Shown here piece by piece: positions 60,735 to 64,000 of a stretch of DNA of 64,000 bases. Location: NCBI GenBank assembly GCA_016709675.1, contig JADJMH010000029.1, positions 1-64,000 on the forward strand, given 5' to 3'. The DNA is from Candidatus Accumulibacter proximus (GTDB lineage Bacteria; Pseudomonadota; Gammaproteobacteria; Burkholderiales; Rhodocyclaceae). Numbering within the stretch: position 1 is the stretch's first letter; each line of letters begins with the position of its first letter. The translations under genes and the position numbers were made by a program. A model generated the notes under the pieces. It saw nothing but the letters and a program-made list of their open reading frames with translations. It had not been told where the DNA came from and did no database searches.

Positions 60735-61019
60735 ATGAACAAGTCTGAAATGATCGACGCTATCGCCAACCGCACCGAACTGTCGAAAGCTGTGTCGGGG
60801 AAAGCGCTTGACGCCGTAATCGAAACCATCGTCGAAACCGTTGCCCAGGGCGAGGCGGTGACGCTGGTTGGCTTCGGATCCTTCAAGGCCAGCGAGCGGG
60901 CATCCCGCGAAGGAAAGAATCCGAAGACCGGCGCGAAGATCCTGATTCCGCAGACGATTGTTCCGAAGTTCGCCGCCGGAGCTACCTTCAAGGCCAGGGT
61001 GGCGGCCAAGGAAGAGTAA
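60735..61019 (+). CDS. hup: HU-family DNA-binding protein
   Basis: A 94-residue nucleoid protein that bends and compacts DNA. It starts MNKSEMIDAIANRTELSKAV after an AGAGGAG ribosome site. The DNA-intercalating arm region reads VTLVGFGSFKASERASREGK, NPKTGAKILIP and the Pro-containing tip, and the C-terminus is FKARVAAKEE. A CTGCTGCAG repeat follows the stop but is not a convincing terminator. Confidence 0.94.
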   Translation: MNKSEMIDAIANRTELSKAVSGKALDAVIETIVETVAQGEAVTLVGFGSFKASERASREGKNPKTGAKILIPQTIVPKFAAGATFKARVAAKEE

Positions 61020-61167
61020 CTGCTGCAGCATCTGCTGCAGCTCCACTGTGCGACGGGCGTGACAATCGTCAGGTCTTATCCAGTGTAATTAACGTCCCGC
61101 GTCACACCATTCACATTTATCGGAGTCTTCGATGCGCATTCGTGTCCTACTTGCTGCTGCAGCACTA

Positions 61168-62414
61168 GTAGTACGTTCCGCGAAAACATGGTCAGATCAG
61201 GCTATGGCGAGATCGAACTTCTTCCAACGAAAGACGACTGGGGCCGCGTTCATCTCGTCGACCCCTTGGCGGATGCGTGTCTTGAGTTCGTCTAGAGAAC
61301 TGACGCGGATATGTCGCAAGAAGGTGCGAGCCATCTTCGAGAAGGCGCACTCGATGAGGTTGAGCCACGAGCCGTGTTTGGGGGTGTGGACATACTCGAA
61401 GCGCCCAGGACGCGTCGCAAGGAACGCCCGGGTTTCCTTCGAGATGTGTGCCGAATGATTGTCGAGGACGAGACGAACAAGCGCCTCTGGAGGATAGTGG
61501 GCGTCGATGTCCTTGAGCAACTCAATGAATTCGGCGCTACGGTGCCGATCCTCGACTCGCTCGAAGATATGACCGGAGTGCAGATCAATGCCAGCCAGAA
61601 TCGAGACGGTGCCATGGCGAACGTACTCGTAATCGCGCCCGAGGGTGGGCGCTTTGTCAGGCACCGGAGGCAAGTCCGGCGCCGTCAGCCCCAGCGCCTG
61701 AACACCTGGCTTCTCGTCGACGCTCACGGTGTAGATCGGATTTGGACGCGCATCATGAACAGCCCCCTCCCGGTACAAAGCCACATCCTGATAAACCATC
61801 AGAACCTCTTGCATCTTCCGATCGAAATCCGGGTCGCGCCGTTCCAGGTAATAGCTGATCTTGTGCGGCTTGATCTGCCGCTCGTTGAGAATCCGCCAGA
61901 CGGTACTCTTGCCCGCTTGCGCCAAACGCGGATGGCCGGCCTCCTCGGCATGGCTCGAGACAAATTCCGCCAACGCCGAAATCGACCACACTTCCGCTGC
62001 CCGTCCATGATCTTTCGGTTTGGTACAGGCCAAACTGACCACCCAGGCCTTGGCCTCCTCGCCAATCTCAGGCTCATGCGGGCGATGATAGGCATCCTTC
62101 AGCCCAGCCGCCACACCTTCGGCCAGGGCTTTGTCGATACACTTGTACACCGTCGAACGTCCGACTCCCACTCGGCGCATGACCTCAGTAATCGACCGGT
62201 TCTCCGCGTACGCCAGAAGAATCTTCGCCCTCTCGGCTTCACGTACCGGCGCCGTTCTCGACCGGGCCAGATTCCAGAGCATCTCCTCTTCCGCCGCCGT
62301 CACTGCCAGTGCCGCCCGACTCGTCTTTCCGGACATGACCACACCTCACACACAAAAGGCTTGAAATCATGTCAGTATCGCCGAATGTTCATGTCTATTG
62401 TTGAAACGAACTAC
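61168..62414 (-). mobile_element. IS630-family insertion sequence (1247 bp)
   Basis: A complete element inserted in a signal-peptide coding region. Target TA is duplicated at 61166-61167 and 62415-62416, as expected for IS630/Tc1-mariner transposition. The termini are imperfect inverted repeats: GTAGTACGTTCC at the left and GTAGTTCGTTTC read inward from the right. The transposase is encoded on the minus strand and fills most of the element. Confidence 0.92.
61197..62336 (-). CDS. IS630-family transposase
   Basis: A 379-residue DDE transposase that appears intact. An N-terminal helix-turn-helix region (NRSITEVMRRVGVGRSTVYK) is followed by a linker domain with EVWSISALAEF. The catalytic core has the first Asp in IYTVSVDEKPGVQAL, the second in LVLDNHSAHISKETRAFL and the third acidic residue in SWLNLIECAFSKMARTFLRH. 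ATG 62336 with a GAGG site is preferred over GTG 62342. It runs opposite to the gene it disrupts. Confidence 0.93.
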   Translation of the reverse strand: MSGKTSRAALAVTAAEEEMLWNLARSRTAPVREAERAKILLAYAENRSITEVMRRVGVGRSTVYKCIDKALAEGVAAGLKDAYHRPHEPEIGEEAKAWVVSLACTKPKDHGRAAEVWSISALAEFVSSHAEEAGHPRLAQAGKSTVWRILNERQIKPHKISYYLERRDPDFDRKMQEVLMVYQDVALYREGAVHDARPNPIYTVSVDEKPGVQALGLTAPDLPPVPDKAPTLGRDYEYVRHGTVSILAGIDLHSGHIFERVEDRHRSAEFIELLKDIDAHYPPEALVRLVLDNHSAHISKETRAFLATRPGRFEYVHTPKHGSWLNLIECAFSKMARTFLRHIRVSSLDELKTRIRQGVDEMNAAPVVFRWKKFDLAIA

Positions 62415-63068
62415 TAGCCCTAATGCCACTTGTGGCGTCCGCACAACAACCTGCTGTTGCCGAAGGTCTCACCGCCGTCGGCCCTGGCAAATTTGCCGGC
62501 GTCGTTGAAGCCCGGGTGACGCTGGTCGTTGACGCCATCGACAAGGCGTCGCGCAGCGTGGTCCTCAAGAACAGCCGGGGCGAACAGATCAAGATCATTG
62601 CCGGCGATGAAGTCAAGAATTTTGACCAGATCAAGGTCGGTGACCAGGTTGTTGCCACCTACACCCAGGAACTGATGATGACCCTCAAGAAGGGTGGCGG
62701 TGCGCTTCGCCAGCGTATCGACAGCTCCGATCGGGGACGGCCGCGCCGGGGCAAAAGCCTGCTGCCTTTGAGGCAAAGAGGTTGCCTTCATCGCCGATGT
62801 ACAGCAGGTTGACCTCAAGAAGCAGACGGTGACGCTGCGCGGCGCGCAGAGGACCGTTCGCCTGAAGATCAAGGACCCTGAGCAACTCAAGCTGATCAAG
62901 AAGGGTGACCAGGTGGAAGGCGTTTTTTCCGAAGCGATTGCCATCGCGGTGGTACCGGCACCCGCCAAGGCAAAGAAGTAGGCCAGGCGGCGGCACGGAA
63001 ACGACAGCTTGCGGGCAATCCACAGGATTGACGCTGTCAGTCGCAGCGCATAGAATGCCTGCGGCCTT

Positions 63069-63144
63069 GGGGGCATAGCTCAGCTGGGAGAGCGTCTGGT
63101 TCGCAATCAGAAGGTCGGCGGTTCGATCCCGCCTGTCTCCACCA
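63069..63144 (+). tRNA. tRNA-Ala(CGC)
   Basis: A 76-base tRNA. Acceptor GGGGGCA pairs with TGTCTCC, including the G3·U70 pair that identifies alanine tRNA, plus a second wobble at G5·U68. D-arm AGCTCAGCTGGGAGAGC, anticodon arm TCTGG-TTCGCAA-TCAGA presenting CGC, T-arm GGCGG-TTCGATC-CCGCC. CCA is encoded. Confidence 0.95.
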
Positions 63145-63161
63145 AGGAATCAAACACTTAG

Positions 63162-63185
63162 GCCACTCTCCGGGGTGGCTTTTTT
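63162..63185 (+). terminator. Intrinsic terminator after tRNA-Ala
   Basis: GCCACTC-TCCG-GGGTGGC folds into a seven-pair stem (one G·U) followed by six T, 17 bases after the tRNA. Confidence 0.9.
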
Positions 63186-63444
63186 GTTTCATGGCCTTCG
63201 TGTAGCCACCATGTAGCCAGATTCGAGCAATCCGGATCAACGTCAGGCAAGAATCGCCGGTTGCGTTGATGGCTTTCGACATGGTGGTCACCATCGTCGT
63301 CGTTGCGCTGTAACCAAGACTGCTTCCTCGACAGCCTTCTTCTGGCGCGCAGCTTTCGCCTCGTCGGCTGCGGCTGGTGCCATGATCTGACCAAGCGTTT
63401 GCCTGCGAGTTGAAACGCAGGCTCCTCGGCCACTTCTGCCGGCG

Positions 63445-63729
63445 CTACCCCTTCTTGTCTTGACCGCTCTGCTCTTGGCTGCACAGAAGGGCCAGGTCCG
63501 GCCGCCGCCGCTTGAGCGCCTCGATTAGTCTCGCTTCTGCTACCAGTTGGGCGATTTCCTCGTCCGTCGTCGTCTTTGAGCCAGTCTGGCTCGGCGCCTT
63601 GGTTTGCTCCATCAATGCCTCCTGTACTTGCTTTGCTTCGGCGTCTTCGGCCACGTAGCGCAGCAGATTGATTGCTTCATTCCAGAATTCACCCGGCCGA
63701 AGTCGTCGGCCCTTCACGTCCACGAGCAC
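63445..63729 (-). CDS. Small hypothetical protein (94 aa)
   Basis: A 94-residue frame starting with GTG (VLVDVKGRRLRPGEFWNEAI). It has a charged helical centre (KTTTDEEIAQLVAEARLIEALK) and Gln/Lys-rich ends. The same frame is open upstream for about 75 bases (SYILISEDVVDA), which may mean the gene begins further up without a recognised start. No family is identified. It lies in a tail region beyond tRNA-Ala that otherwise lacks clear genes and may be the edge of an acquired segment. Confidence 0.35.
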   Translation of the reverse strand: MLVDVKGRRLRPGEFWNEAINLLRYVAEDAEAKQVQEALMEQTKAPSQTGSKTTTDEEIAQLVAEARLIEALKRRRPDLALLCSQEQSGQDKKG

Positions 63730-64000
63730 TGCGTCAACAACGTCTTCAGAAATCAGGATATAGGACCGCTCGATGGAAGGATCGGAAGCCGAACGGTGCC
63801 AACGAGAGTATAGCCTTCATCAAGCGCGATCTCGGTTTGGGTTCGAGGAACCCATGAAAGTGCCGGTTAGCTCAATTTCTGAACGTCTGCTCTCATCGGC
63901 GCAGGTGGTCGGCTATGGGTCGGCCCCCGTCTGTGGCCGAAAGGGTCAGAGCGACGGCTCTCGTGTGCGATGCTGGCCTTGGGGATGATTTCCTCCGACA
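63730..64000. other. Right-hand end without recognisable genes
   Basis: No frame on either strand shows family resemblance. Short overlapping frames on both strands are probably chance. Confidence 0.4.

Larger units (their letters stand above)
61132..62981 (+). pseudogene. Secreted protein gene split by an IS630 element and a frameshift
   Basis: The start ATG at 61132 encodes 12 codons up to CTA (61165-61167). After removing the insertion and one TA copy, the frame continues at 62417 to give the signal peptide MRIRVLLAAAALALMPLVAS and the mature start AQQPAVAEGL. A β-rich segment follows (VVDAIDKASRSVVLKNSRGE, IKVGDQVVATYTQEL). A frame change near 62745-62785 moves a second, similar segment (VQQVDLKKQTVTLRGAQRTV, LIKKGDQVEGVFSEAIAI) to the next frame, ending at the TAG at 62979-62981. 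The gene is thus broken twice. It looks like a duplicated small β-domain; the function is unknown. Confidence 0.88.

Noticed and set aside
63037..63294. Minus-strand frame with AGSNRRPSDCEPDALPAELC
   Set aside because: Classic false peptide antisense to a tRNA (here tRNA-Ala).

Overview
The window looks like a chromosomal segment of a GC-rich betaproteobacterium of the Rhodocyclaceae type, most likely a 'Candidatus Accumulibacter' relative. That placement is an inference from gene content. It rests on a CbbR-FBPase-phosphoribulokinase Calvin-cycle block, a fused B12 mutase (IcmF) beside a CoA-transferase, exosortase-A-associated hydrolases, a proton-pumping pyrophosphatase, and the proteobacterial order ahcY-holin-like-metF.

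Layout. 1-4376: three consecutive decayed genes on the minus strand (phosphoglycerate kinase, a phospholipase D-like protein, and an endonuclease/exonuclease/phosphatase protein with two starch-binding-like modules), all full of indels. 4388-11252 (minus): a NodU-type carbamoyltransferase carrying a compensated double frameshift, an LpxL-type acyltransferase, and an amino-acid block alaC-alaA-hom. 11421-16630: an Mth938-like protein, an ArnD-like deacetylase, a YccA-type membrane protein, tRNA-Ser(UGA), an IS5-family relic, a glutathione S-transferase relic and a DUF1615 lipoprotein. 16694-22393 (minus): a probable seven-gene operon behind an S-adenosylhomocysteine riboswitch: ahcY, a holin-like membrane protein, metF, a bare J-domain protein and three unknown proteins, several joined by stop-start overlaps. 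22399-27329: rapZ with a NusG-II-domain protein, an M20 amidohydrolase and a TctDE/QseBC-like two-component pair.

27381-30421: cbbR divergent from fbp and prk, with a perfect inverted repeat between them. 30592-39971: a Pal/OmpA-like lipoprotein, an MFS relic, a Cache-HAMP-MCP-hemerythrin receptor, an acetyl-CoA hydrolase/CoA-transferase with a 12-base homopolymer near its end, icmF and an AraC-type regulator. 40449-43749: a tightly coupled module of acyl carrier protein, two exosortase-associated hydrolases and a membrane-anchored CrtC/AttH-like protein. 44267-46454: murJ and a PEBP protein. 46553-53172 (minus): exbB/tolQ, exbD, lpxK, a Trm112-like protein, kdsB and adk, followed by hppA with a C-terminal OmpA-like domain. 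53460-61019: xseA, sodB, ssb, an MFS transporter, uvrA and an HU protein. 61132-64000: a secreted-protein gene split by an IS630-family element and further broken by a frameshift, tRNA-Ala(CGC) with its terminator, and a poorly coding tail.

The most unusual loci are the J-domain operon of unknown function tied to the SAM-cycle genes, the orphan exosortase-hydrolase/ACP/CrtC module, and the OmpA-fused pyrophosphatase. No CRISPR array, rRNA or intact prophage was seen. The high indel density in the first ~5 kb could be genuine decay or poor sequence at a contig edge.
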